A DNA stretch of 27,315 bases from a virus, in the IMG/VR virus record IMGVR_UViG_3300008108_000454, positions 1 through 27,315 of that record. One strand, given 5' to 3'. Position numbers and translations under genes: made by a program. Positions 12,947 to 18,336 of the stretch are shown piece by piece (position 1 is the first letter of the stretch; every line of letters begins with the position of its first letter). Under the pieces are notes generated by a model, which saw nothing but the letters and a program-made list of their open reading frames with translations, was not told where the DNA came from and searched no databases.

Positions 12947-14958
12947 CCCTCGCCGCGTCCGCCCAATGGCTGGCGGAAGAAATGGGCCTGCCCGTTTTCC
13001 CGTGCGATGAACACAAGCGCCCGATGACGGCGCACGGCTTTCGCGATGCGACACGCGACCCGGAGACAATCCGGCGCAGCTTCCGCAATGCCGCGATGAT
13101 CGGCATCCCCACGGGCGAGGCGTCCGGGTTTTTCGTGTTGGACCTGGATTGCAAAAACGGCGCCCAAGGCCTGGAATGGCTGGCAGCGCATGAAGCGCGC
13201 CTGCCCCAGACGCGCCGACACCGGACCCGGAGCGGCGGCGTTCACCTGCTTTTCGCCATGCCTGCCGGTCGGGCGATCCGCAACAGCGCGTCCCGCGTCG
13301 GGCCGGGCGTGGATGTTCGCGGGACCGGCGGCTACATCATTGCGCCGCCAAGCGATGGCTATGACGTGGTTGACCCCGCCACTATTGCCGATGCGCCCGC
13401 GTGGTTGTTGGATCTGATAGACCCGCCCGCCGCGCCAGCGCAGCCCATAGCGCCGCGCCAGCCAAGCCCGCCCCGCCAATCTGGCGACGGCACCCGATAC
13501 GGCCTGCAAGCCTTGGACAACGAGTGCCAGGCGATCATGAGCGCCCCGGACGGCGCCAAGCATGACACGCTCAATCGCGCGGCATTCTCGATCGGCGGCC
13601 TAGTCGCAGCCGGCGAATTGGCAGAAGGCCCGGCGCTTCATGCGCTCGCGTCCGCATTGGCCGGGATAGCCTCACGCTGCGAGGATTACCCGGCAGCGCA
13701 GAAAACCCTAGGCGCCGCGTTTCGCGCTGGCATGGCCAAGCCGCGCGCCGCGCCAGCCCCCATGATCCGGCGGACCATTGTCGAGGAATACATGCCGCGC
13801 GCTGATGAACCGCCGCCGCGCGACCATGCGCCGGACCATTGGAGCGCAGAACCTGACCCGGAGCCGCCGCAGATTGAGGTGGAGAAGGTAGCCCCCGACG
13901 CGCCCGGCACCGGCCTGCCGTTGGTCTATTTCCAAGATGTCGAACCCGCCTTAACCGGAGATGATTTTGTTGAGGGCTTGCTGATCCGGGCCGCAATGTC
14001 AGTCTTCTATGGCCCGTCAAACTGCGGCAAGACGTTCTTTGCCTGCGACCTAGCGCTGCATGTGGCCACGGGCAAGCCCTGGAACGGGCGAGAGGTAGCC
14101 CAAGGTGGGGTGATCTATTGCGCTTTGGAAGGTAGCCACGGCATCCGTAACCGCGTGGCAGCATGGGCAAAGCATTACGGGGTGGAAGGCGCCCCGATCC
14201 CCTTTGCCATTATCCCGGTCGCCTTGGACTTGCTGAACCCAGAGGCGGACACGTCCCGGTTAATCGCGGCCATTCAGGAAGCCGCTGCCAAGATGGGCTG
14301 GAATGTGGCCCTTGTGGTGATGGATACCCTTTCCCGCGCCATGGCCGGGGGCAACGAGAACGCCCCGGCAGATATGGGCTCTTTGGTCATGAATAGCGAC
14401 CGGATTCGGCAGGCAACCGGCGCGCATGTGGCCTGGATACACCATTCAGGCAAGGACCAAGCCCAAGGCGCGCGGGGACATAGCCTGCTACGCGCCGCCA
14501 CTGACACCGAGATCGAGATAAGCCGCCCCGACGCCAATAGCCCATCCACCGCCCGCGTGACCAAGCAACGCGAGCTTGAGATTGACGGGGCTTGGACCTT
14601 CAGCCTAGAACGCATTGACCTCGGCACCAATCATCGCGGCAAGCCGGTCACAAGCTGCATCGTGACCCCAGCCGAGACGATGGCCCAGGAAGCCCGCGCA
14701 AGCCTCACCAATGGCGAGGCCATGGCCCTGCGCATCCTGGAAAATGTGATGGCATTGCGGCCCGTTGAAGTGCCTTATCAAGCCGCGCAATCAGGCGTGA
14801 AGGCTGCCACAACAAAACACGCATGGCGGGAAGAATTTTACGCCCGCTCAACCGCAGATAAGCAAGACACAAAGAAAACAGCATTTAACCGCGCCATAGA
14901 GGGGCTGGAGCGAAAGGGTAAAATCGGGGTGCATTATGATGTCATTTGGGCAGTCTAA
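12943..14958 (+). CDS. Bifunctional primase-polymerase / RepA-like helicase
   Basis: A 671-residue protein from ATG 12943. Residues about 1-165 are a prim-pol domain: FVLDLDCKNG holds the metal-binding D-x-D, SGGVHLLF the conserved histidine, and GVDVRGTGGYIIAPPS the third motif. A proline-rich linker and a helical domain follow. Residues about 330-590 form a RepA/AAA_25-type RecA-fold ATPase with Walker A GPSNCGKTF (from residue 357) and Walker B LVVMDTLSRAM (about 456-466), then HHSGKD. The protein should synthesise primers and unwind DNA at the phage origin. The C-terminal ~80 residues are helical. Overlap with the next gene places the probable origin immediately downstream. Confidence 0.92.
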   Translation: MTLAASAQWLAEEMGLPVFPCDEHKRPMTAHGFRDATRDPETIRRSFRNAAMIGIPTGEASGFFVLDLDCKNGAQGLEWLAAHEARLPQTRRHRTRSGGVHLLFAMPAGRAIRNSASRVGPGVDVRGTGGYIIAPPSDGYDVVDPATIADAPAWLLDLIDPPAAPAQPIAPRQPSPPRQSGDGTRYGLQALDNECQAIMSAPDGAKHDTLNRAAFSIGGLVAAGELAEGPALHALASALAGIASRCEDYPAAQKTLGAAFRAGMAKPRAAPAPMIRRTIVEEYMPRADEPPPRDHAPDHWSAEPDPEPPQIEVEKVAPDAPGTGLPLVYFQDVEPALTGDDFVEGLLIRAAMSVFYGPSNCGKTFFACDLALHVATGKPWNGREVAQGGVIYCALEGSHGIRNRVAAWAKHYGVEGAPIPFAIIPVALDLLNPEADTSRLIAAIQEAAAKMGWNVALVVMDTLSRAMAGGNENAPADMGSLVMNSDRIRQATGAHVAWIHHSGKDQAQGARGHSLLRAATDTEIEISRPDANSPSTARVTKQRELEIDGAWTFSLERIDLGTNHRGKPVTSCIVTPAETMAQEARASLTNGEAMALRILENVMALRPVEVPYQAAQSGVKAATTKHAWREEFYARSTADKQDTKKTAFNRAIEGLERKGKIGVHYDVIWAV

Positions 14959-15340
14959 AATGGTAATCGCGCGCAATCAACTATCACTTTTTGACCCCCA
15001 AAATGGCCGGGACATTGCCGGGACAAATCGGGACAATCGGGACATTTTGACCGGCGGCGAGGGCCATGAACCGGGACATTCTGGAACCCCCCCCCTTAAG
15101 GGGGGGGTCCAATGTCCCGATGGCTCGGGGTCTGGAATGTCCCGGCCCCCAAGTCCCGACGCCAAAGCGTTAGAAAGGCGCAACGACAGGCGAGCAGTCT
15201 TTGCGGCATGGAAAGCCGAGTGCCGGCGCTATGACGCCGAGGGCAGGCAGGATGAACTGCCGCCGCTGCCCGACGGATATGTGTCGCAGGGCATGGCCAG
15301 ACTGCAACGCGAAACCAAGGAGCATCGCAAATGGCGCTAG
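14936..15340 (+). CDS. QLSLF-motif protein over an iteron-like array
   Basis: A 134-residue protein whose start overlaps the end of the primase gene; ATG 14936 is preceded by GGGGTG, with ATG 14939 and 14960 as alternatives. QLSLF at residues 15-19 (ARNQLSLFDPQ) matches the beta-sliding-clamp docking consensus. Residues about 25-77 are low complexity (Gly/Asp/Asn/Pro/Ser), because the DNA there is the CGGGACA repeat array and a C8-TTAA-G8 palindrome. The C-terminal ~55 residues are a charged helical domain (RRAVFAAWKAECRRYDAEG). I infer a replication accessory factor that docks on the host clamp, encoded over its own origin-like sequence. No family is recognised. Confidence 0.7.
   Translation: MMSFGQSKMVIARNQLSLFDPQNGRDIAGTNRDNRDILTGGEGHEPGHSGTPPLKGGVQCPDGSGSGMSRPPSPDAKALERRNDRRAVFAAWKAECRRYDAEGRQDELPPLPDGYVSQGMARLQRETKEHRKWR
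15008..15158 (+). repeat. Iteron-like CGGGACA array, candidate replication origin
   Basis: CGGGACA(TT/AA/AT) occurs directly at 15008, 15019, 15029, 15038 and 15072. The inverted form AATGTCCCG occurs at 15111 and 15136, with a shortened copy AAGTCCCG at 15151. Short repeats of this sort just downstream of a primase-helicase gene are typical of initiator-binding sites. The stretch from about 14955 to 14995 is relatively AT-rich and could be the melting region. All of it lies inside a reading frame. Origin function is inference. Confidence 0.6.
15072..15119. repeat. Long palindrome centred on CCCCCCCCTTAAGGGGGGGG
   Basis: A perfect 20-bp palindrome of eight C, TTAA and eight G spans 15088-15107. 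It is flanked by GGA/TCC and then by CGGGACATT (15072-15080) and AATGTCCCG (15111-15119), so the arms extend with only a few mismatched or bulged bases over about 48 bp. Single-stranded DNA here could form a very stable hairpin. Confidence 0.85.
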
Positions 15341-15531
15341 ACCCGGCGGACGTGGCCCGGCGCCACGTGGATGAAGAACTGATGGAAATCGCCTTGGTGA
15401 AGGCTAACGAGGCCCTACGCGGGCTTGAAATGGCCCAAGAGCAACCAGACAAGGATTACTTGACCGCCAAGGCCGAGCGGTGGCAGAAATGGGAAGCTAC
15501 AGCCCGGAAGCAGATGGAGCTAAAGCAATGA
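15331..15531 (+). CDS. 66-residue helical protein, unknown
   Basis: A 66-residue, almost wholly helical and charged protein (DVARRHVDEELMEIALVKAN, then YLTAKAERWQKWEATARKQM). Its ATG lies inside the last codons of the previous gene, with AAGGAG about 10 nt upstream. It could form a helical hairpin or dimeric coiled coil. No family is recognised. The stop overlaps the DUF551-type gene by ATGA. Confidence 0.65.
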   Translation: MALDPADVARRHVDEELMEIALVKANEALRGLEMAQEQPDKDYLTAKAERWQKWEATARKQMELKQ

Positions 15532-15764
15532 TTGACTGGCAGCCTATTGAGACCGCGCCGAAGCAAGGCAAAGTGATGGTTTGCGCCGAATTGGCCACGG
15601 TCTTCATGCTGAGGCTGGCTTGGTACAAGACCCCGGAAGACGTGGAGCAGCTAGGCGCCCCCCCGGAACACGTAGGCTGGTGGTCGTTTTACCTGTCATG
15701 CGGCAGCGAGAAGCTATCCTGGGAGCCCACGCATTGGGCAGTTTGGGAGCCGCCAAACCAATGA
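15528..15764 (+). CDS. DUF551-like protein
   Basis: A 78-residue protein beginning MIDWQPIETAPKQGKVMVCA. The 'W-x-PIETAPK-x-G' opening and the closing THWAVWEPPNQ (the 'THW-x-x-LP/EPP' end) are the two hallmarks of DUF551-type phage proteins. The middle is beta-rich with several tryptophans. The family is common in phages and prophages but its function is not known. It is ATGA-coupled on both sides. Confidence 0.75.
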   Translation: MIDWQPIETAPKQGKVMVCAELATVFMLRLAWYKTPEDVEQLGAPPEHVGWWSFYLSCGSEKLSWEPTHWAVWEPPNQ

Positions 15765-16264
15765 ACAACCCTCCGCGCGCGGCCAAACGGGGCAGGGGTC
15801 GCCCTGAAAGGCAAATAGAGCCCGATTTCGGGCCGATACAAGGCTTTTTGGCGGGTAGAGTGCTACTAGGCTACCGGACAGACCCGGAAGCGCCATCAGC
15901 GCCCGCGATACGCGCCGCAAGCCGGAAGGTGATTTATCACCAGCTTTGGGTGATCGGTTTTCTGACGGACGAGCATCACGAAGCGGCGGACCGATACCTT
16001 CACCGGCTGGAGGTGGCGGACGGGGCTAAGGCAAGCGCGCGCGGCGGTGGCGGTGGCGGATATGGCCCGACCATGGGGCAGGTAGCGGCGCTGGCCGATC
16101 TGAGGCTGGCCGATGCCGCTATCGGAAGCCGCTTTTTGGTCGCGCAAATTCGGATGGCGATTATGGGCAAAGATGATGCGGGCAACGAGGGATGGCCGCC
16201 TGGCCTGGCGCCTGAAGCGTTCCGGGCCGCGCTGAGCAGAATGGCAGCGGTTTGGGGGATGTGA
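15761..16264 (+). CDS. Conserved-looking phage protein, unknown
   Basis: A 167-residue protein from ATG 15761, overlapping the previous stop; the longer frame to 15581 overlaps the DUF551 gene and is rejected. The N-terminus is basic (RAAKRGRGRPERQ, AT-hook-like GRGRP), followed by helical segments (APAIRAASRKVIYHQLWVIG, FLTDEHHEAADRYLHRL), a Gly-run (about residue 92), and a C-terminal helical part (FLVAQIRMAIMGKD). The basic start suggests DNA contact. Its position at the end of the early-right operon resembles antiterminator-type or late-activator genes, but no motif confirms this. Confidence 0.65.
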   Translation: MNNPPRAAKRGRGRPERQIEPDFGPIQGFLAGRVLLGYRTDPEAPSAPAIRAASRKVIYHQLWVIGFLTDEHHEAADRYLHRLEVADGAKASARGGGGGGYGPTMGQVAALADLRLADAAIGSRFLVAQIRMAIMGKDDAGNEGWPPGLAPEAFRAALSRMAAVWGM

Positions 16265-16395
16265 TGCTGGTCTGGTTTTTATTGATTGCGCCTCAAAGCG
16301 CGGTTTGGGCCTATTACGGGCACGATACGCTCGCCGGCGCTTTGTTGGCGTTAGCGGCGCTGCCAGCAGCCATGAAATGGGTTTTTCGATTGTAA
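16264..16395 (+). CDS. 43-residue membrane protein
   Basis: A 44-codon frame coupled to the previous gene by TGATG. The product starts MLVWFLLIAPQSAVWAYYGH and has a second hydrophobic segment (TLAGALLALAALPAAM) before a basic KWVFRL tail, so two short membrane helices are likely. It ends 30 bp before the next promoter and is the last gene of its operon. Function unknown. Confidence 0.6.
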   Translation: MLVWFLLIAPQSAVWAYYGHDTLAGALLALAALPAAMKWVFRL

Positions 16396-16424
16396 AAAAA
16401 ATCGCGCGCCCTGCATTTTTTCGC

Positions 16425-16453
16425 TTGACGTGCCGGACCAATGGTCCTACAAA
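16425..16453 (+). promoter_or_regulatory. Middle-operon promoter
   Basis: TTGACG (16425-16430), a 17-bp spacer and TACAAA (16448-16453), preceded by a T-run (CATTTTTTCG). This is the best -10 of the promoters seen in the window. Transcription would begin near 16460, about 40 nt before the first start codon (16501). Confidence 0.7.
16435..16447. promoter_or_regulatory. Palindromic operator in promoter spacer
   Basis: GGACCA-A-TGGTCC is a perfect 6+1+6 palindrome lying wholly between the -35 and -10 boxes of the promoter. A protein bound here would block RNA polymerase. Candidate binders encoded nearby are the HTH proteins at 16991 and 8650. I do not see another exact copy of the palindrome at the other promoters. 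Confidence 0.6.
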
Positions 16454-16500
16454 GGGACATCAGCAAGGGCAATCAAGCCCGGCTGCGAGAGAATAGACCG

Positions 16501-16776
16501 ATGGCCAATCAATCAAATCGCGCTCAAATCCGCCAAGATGGCTCCGAGGTTGTGCTGACGTACGCTGATCCCATGACTGGCGAGCAAATTGTGCGGCGTT
16601 TTTATGCGCCAGCAAATGGCGGCTATGTGCGCGATCAGTCCGGCCGGCAGATTTGCCAGGGCTTAAGCCATCGCGGCAACACGCTGGTTTTGACCGGCGG
16701 TAATAGCCTCATCTCGCTGATCCGTCGTGAGTGGCAGGTAGCGCGCCGCGCAGAAACGCGTTTTCTTGCAGCGTAA
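16501..16776 (+). CDS. 91-residue hypothetical protein
   Basis: First gene after the operator-controlled promoter. The product starts MANQSNRAQIRQDGSEVVLT and is beta-rich (VVLTYADPMTGEQIVRRFYA, GGYVRDQSGRQICQGL, NTLVLTGGNSLISLIRREW), ending in a basic helix (RRAETRF). Compact, mostly strand, with no cysteine pairs or catalytic motif. GAGAGAA about 8 nt upstream supports ATG 16501. An upstream ATG at 16441 lies inside the promoter and is rejected. No family is recognised. Confidence 0.7.
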   Translation: MANQSNRAQIRQDGSEVVLTYADPMTGEQIVRRFYAPANGGYVRDQSGRQICQGLSHRGNTLVLTGGNSLISLIRREWQVARRAETRFLAA

Positions 16777-16787
16777 GGGGCCGCGCC

Positions 16788-16994
16788 ATGACCAGCACGA
16801 AAGAGCTTGAGCAGCTTGTAAACCTAATGCGCGCTACAGGCGCCAAAGTGCAAGTCAAGCATGACGCAAACGGCTATATCGACACAATCCAAATTGCTCA
16901 GCTTGTCCCCAAAGCTGGACGCCGCACCATTGGGCCCTATCCAATGAGCCCTATTGCTGCCGCCGAAGCAATGCGCGGGTACCTCAACGCATGA
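16788..16994 (+). CDS. 68-residue hypothetical protein
   Basis: A 68-residue protein from ATG 16788 (AAGGGG 8 nt upstream). It has an N-terminal helix (STKELEQLVNLMRATGA), two strands (KVQVKHDANGYIDTIQIAQL) and a C-terminal helix (SPIAAAEAMRGYLNA). It looks like a complete small alpha/beta fold. The stop overlaps the next gene by ATGA. No function is recognised. Confidence 0.65.
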   Translation: MTSTKELEQLVNLMRATGAKVQVKHDANGYIDTIQIAQLVPKAGRRTIGPYPMSPIAAAEAMRGYLNA

Positions 16995-17197
16995 CCCCTG
17001 ACCAATTCCGCGCCGCCCTTGCCGACCTTGGGCTATCCCAGGTCGGCTTTGCGCGCTTGGCCTTGGTGGACGCCCGCACCGTGCGCCGATGGTGCGACGG
17101 GACAAGGGCCGTGCCGGGGCCGGTGGTGGCGCTGCTGGAGCGCTGCCGCATATGGAACGCGTTTCTGCAAGATAACCCGGCACCGCGCCGGGACTGA
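16991..17197 (+). CDS. XRE-type helix-turn-helix protein
   Basis: A 68-residue protein. TPDQFRAALADLGLSQVGFA followed by RLALVDARTVRRWCDGTRAV fits the XRE/Cro HTH pattern (helix, 'LSQxxFARL', turn, 'TVRRWxxG'), then PGPVVALLE closes the domain. It is small enough to be a dimeric repressor. It lies two genes downstream of a promoter containing a perfect palindrome, so autoregulation is plausible. It overlaps the previous stop by ATGA. Confidence 0.75.
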   Translation: MTPDQFRAALADLGLSQVGFARLALVDARTVRRWCDGTRAVPGPVVALLERCRIWNAFLQDNPAPRRD

Positions 17198-17308
17198 ATG
17201 CCCCTTGGAAGCTTCAACGCTGGCGCCCGGCTGGCGGATCGACCTGACCAGCGCGACCCCGAAAGGGCGAGCGTCAACACGGCCCAAGGGGTTGTCACAA
17301 TCCCGTGA
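17198..17308 (+). CDS. Possible 36-residue peptide
   Basis: A 37-codon frame begins with an ATG immediately after the HTH gene's TGA (17195-17197). The product starts MPLGSFNAGARLADRPDQRD and ends VVTIP. There is no clear Shine-Dalgarno, so re-initiation after the upstream stop would be needed. The DNA includes CCCCGAAAGGG-type hairpin sequence, so the stretch may instead be an untranslated spacer. Low confidence. Confidence 0.3.
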   Translation: MPLGSFNAGARLADRPDQRDPERASVNTAQGVVTIP

Positions 17309-17341
17309 TGGTCAGGACCGGGCAATTTTGAAAGGAGCGAC

Positions 17342-17998
17342 ATGATACCCCTATTCGGCAATGCGACCGTCCTTTGGACTGAGCGCGAAATCGAAGAACG
17401 CGACGCGCTGATCCGGCTGATTGCCGTGATTGTGCGGGACGCTTGGCAGGCGCTTAACCCTGCCGTGACTATGCTCCGGGTCGAGACGCCAATCCTTACG
17501 CCTGCCGAGCATCTTGGCGGGCATATCAAGGCCGGGTTTGAGCTTCTCGGCACTGATCGCGGATATTTGCGGCCTGAGACTACGGCTGGCACGTTTGCGG
17601 CGCTTGGCGCCCTGTTTCCCCAGCAAGCGCAGCGCATGAAGCGCCTGCCGGTGTGCCTTTGGCAAGCCGGGAAGTCCTTCCGGGACGAAGCGCACGGCGA
17701 GACCATGCGCGCCACCAAGCTGCGCCTGCGGGAGTTTTGGCAACAGGAGTTCCAGCTATTCTGCCGGCCTGACACCAAGGCGGACTACATCGGCGCGGCG
17801 CTGGATGCCCTGACCGCGCGCTTTGGCGGCGAGGCTGCCCCGGCTGATGACCTGCCGCATTACAGCCGACGGACGGTGGACTGGCACATTCAGGGCCTAG
17901 AGGTGGCGGGATGCTCCGAGCGGACGGATTGGCCCGACGGCATGGTGTTTGAGGTGGCCATCGGGCTTGATAGGCTGATGGCGCTGAAAACCGCTTGA
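17342..17998 (+). CDS. Stand-alone class II aminoacyl-tRNA synthetase core, GlyRS-like
   Basis: A 218-residue protein with all three class II signatures in order. Motif 1-like RVETPILTP spans 46-54. Motif 2 is GKSFRDE (110-116) with LRLREFWQQEFQLF (127-140). Motif 3 is EVAIGLDRLMAL (204-215), including the invariant arginine. YLRPETTAGTF (75-85) closely resembles the LRPETAQGIF element of glycyl-tRNA synthetase, which favours GlyRS over ProRS/ThrRS/HisRS. There is no anticodon-binding domain, and the protein is far shorter than cellular GlyRS. Such cores can activate amino acids for non-tRNA acceptors or act as RNA-binding paralogues. AAGGAG 7 nt upstream supports ATG 17342. The terminase promoter overlaps its last codons. 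Confidence 0.82.
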   Translation: MIPLFGNATVLWTEREIEERDALIRLIAVIVRDAWQALNPAVTMLRVETPILTPAEHLGGHIKAGFELLGTDRGYLRPETTAGTFAALGALFPQQAQRMKRLPVCLWQAGKSFRDEAHGETMRATKLRLREFWQQEFQLFCRPDTKADYIGAALDALTARFGGEAAPADDLPHYSRRTVDWHIQGLEVAGCSERTDWPDGMVFEVAIGLDRLMALKTA

Positions 17999-18023
17999 CA
18001 AGCCTCTGAATTATTTGTAGGGG
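17995..18023 (+). promoter_or_regulatory. Late (terminase-operon) promoter
   Basis: TTGACA (17995-18000), a 17-bp spacer and TAGGGG (18018-18023). The -35 lies across the stop codon of the synthetase-like gene. The GGG-containing -10 is like those of the divergent early promoters. A start near 18030 would place the hammerhead ribozyme in the 5' leader, about 85-160 nt from the 5' end. Confidence 0.6.
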
Positions 18024-18036
18024 GGCTTTATCATTG

Positions 18037-18072
18037 ACTTTCTGCGCCCGGAGCCTAGCAAGGCTGCCGGGG
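18037..18072 (+). repeat. Leader hairpin repeat, copy 1
   Basis: ACTTT-CTG-CGCCCGGAGCC (18037-18055), then UAGCAA, GGCU, a bulged G and CCGGGG. CCCGG (18047-18051) pairs with CCGGG (18067-18071) and AGCC (18052-18055) with GGCU (18062-18065), giving a 9-bp stem with a 6-nt loop. A second copy lies 179 bp downstream, on the other side of the ribozyme. Confidence 0.75.
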
Positions 18073-18116
18073 ATAGCCGTGGGTTCACCAGGTGGGTGAA
18101 GCAAGTGAACATCTAG

Positions 18117-18190
18117 CCCGGCATTTTGCGCGGCTGACGAGCCCGAAAGGGCGAAACGCTTACGCGTCCCGCGGAGTCGCCCCAGCCGGG
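18117..18190 (+). ncRNA. Type I hammerhead self-cleaving ribozyme
   Basis: Every conserved hammerhead core position is present. Stem I 5' strand is CGCGG (18129-18133), then CUGACGA (18134-18140). Stem II is GCCC-GAAA-GGGC (18141-18152) with the standard G-C closing pair, then GAA (18153-18155). Stem III is ACGC-UUAC-GCGU (18156-18167), with the required A-U pair next to the core. C18168 is the cleavage nucleotide of a GUC triplet, and stem I 3' strand is CCGCG (18169-18173). Stem I extends past an internal loop by CCCGGC (18117-18122) with GCCGGG (18185-18190). Stems II and III are closed and stem I is open, so this is type I. Cleavage is predicted between 18168 and 18169, leaving 2',3'-cyclic phosphate and 5'-OH ends. 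Self-cleavage follows from the family consensus and has not been shown here. Confidence 0.93.
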
Positions 18191-18215
18191 GAATAACTGG
18201 CGACCTAGGCCCACC

Positions 18216-18250
18216 ACTTTAACCGCCCGGAGCCCCACAAGGCCCGGGGC
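18216..18250 (+). repeat. Leader hairpin repeat, copy 2
   Basis: ACTTT-AAC-CGCCCGGAGCC (18216-18234), then CCACAAGG and CCCGGGGC. The 11-bp CGCCCGGAGCC and the ACTTT at the same spacing are identical to copy 1, and CCCGG/CCGGG pairing is kept while the loop differs. It lies 3' of the ribozyme, on the downstream cleavage product. Confidence 0.7.
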
Positions 18251-18271
18251 ATCGTCTCACCTGCCAAGCGC

Positions 18272-18314
18272 AGGAGGAGCATTCGAAGCCGCTCCGGTTA
18301 GCCTGAGCGGCTTC
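18272..18314 (+). promoter_or_regulatory. Orphan strong Shine-Dalgarno followed by stable hairpin
   Basis: AGGAGGAG (18272-18279) is an excellent ribosome-binding sequence but no ATG, GTG or TTG follows at a normal distance; the nearest in-frame candidate is an ATT at 18281 opening a 6-codon frame that ends at TAG 18299. A perfect 9-bp stem (GAAGCCGCT 18285-18293, AGCGGCTTC 18306-18314) follows and is trailed by a weak U-run (CAUUUUC). This could be an attenuator, a terminator or a ribosome-standby site ahead of the terminase operon. Confidence 0.45.
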
Positions 18315-18336
18315 AGCATTTTCATGGAGAGACACG

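Noticed and set aside
16396-16424. Intrinsic terminator before the 16425 promoter
   Set aside because: There is an A-run and a T-run flanking a GC stretch, but no stem of useful length forms between them; the T-run is better explained as part of the promoter.
17240-17275. CTGACCA...CCCCGAAAGGG sequence resembling a second hammerhead
   Set aside because: The CUGANGA core is broken (CTGACCA), no GAAA follows the CCCC/GGG stem at the right place and no stem III or cleavage triplet can be drawn.
16984-17778. 264-codon minus-strand frame over the synthetase-like gene
   Set aside because: Arg/Ser-rich composition typical of antisense GC-rich shadow; the plus strand has clear class II synthetase motifs.
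18025-18260. tRNA gene in the gene-free leader
   Set aside because: GGGTTCACC looks like part of a T-arm, but no acceptor stem, D-arm and anticodon arm could be arranged around it.
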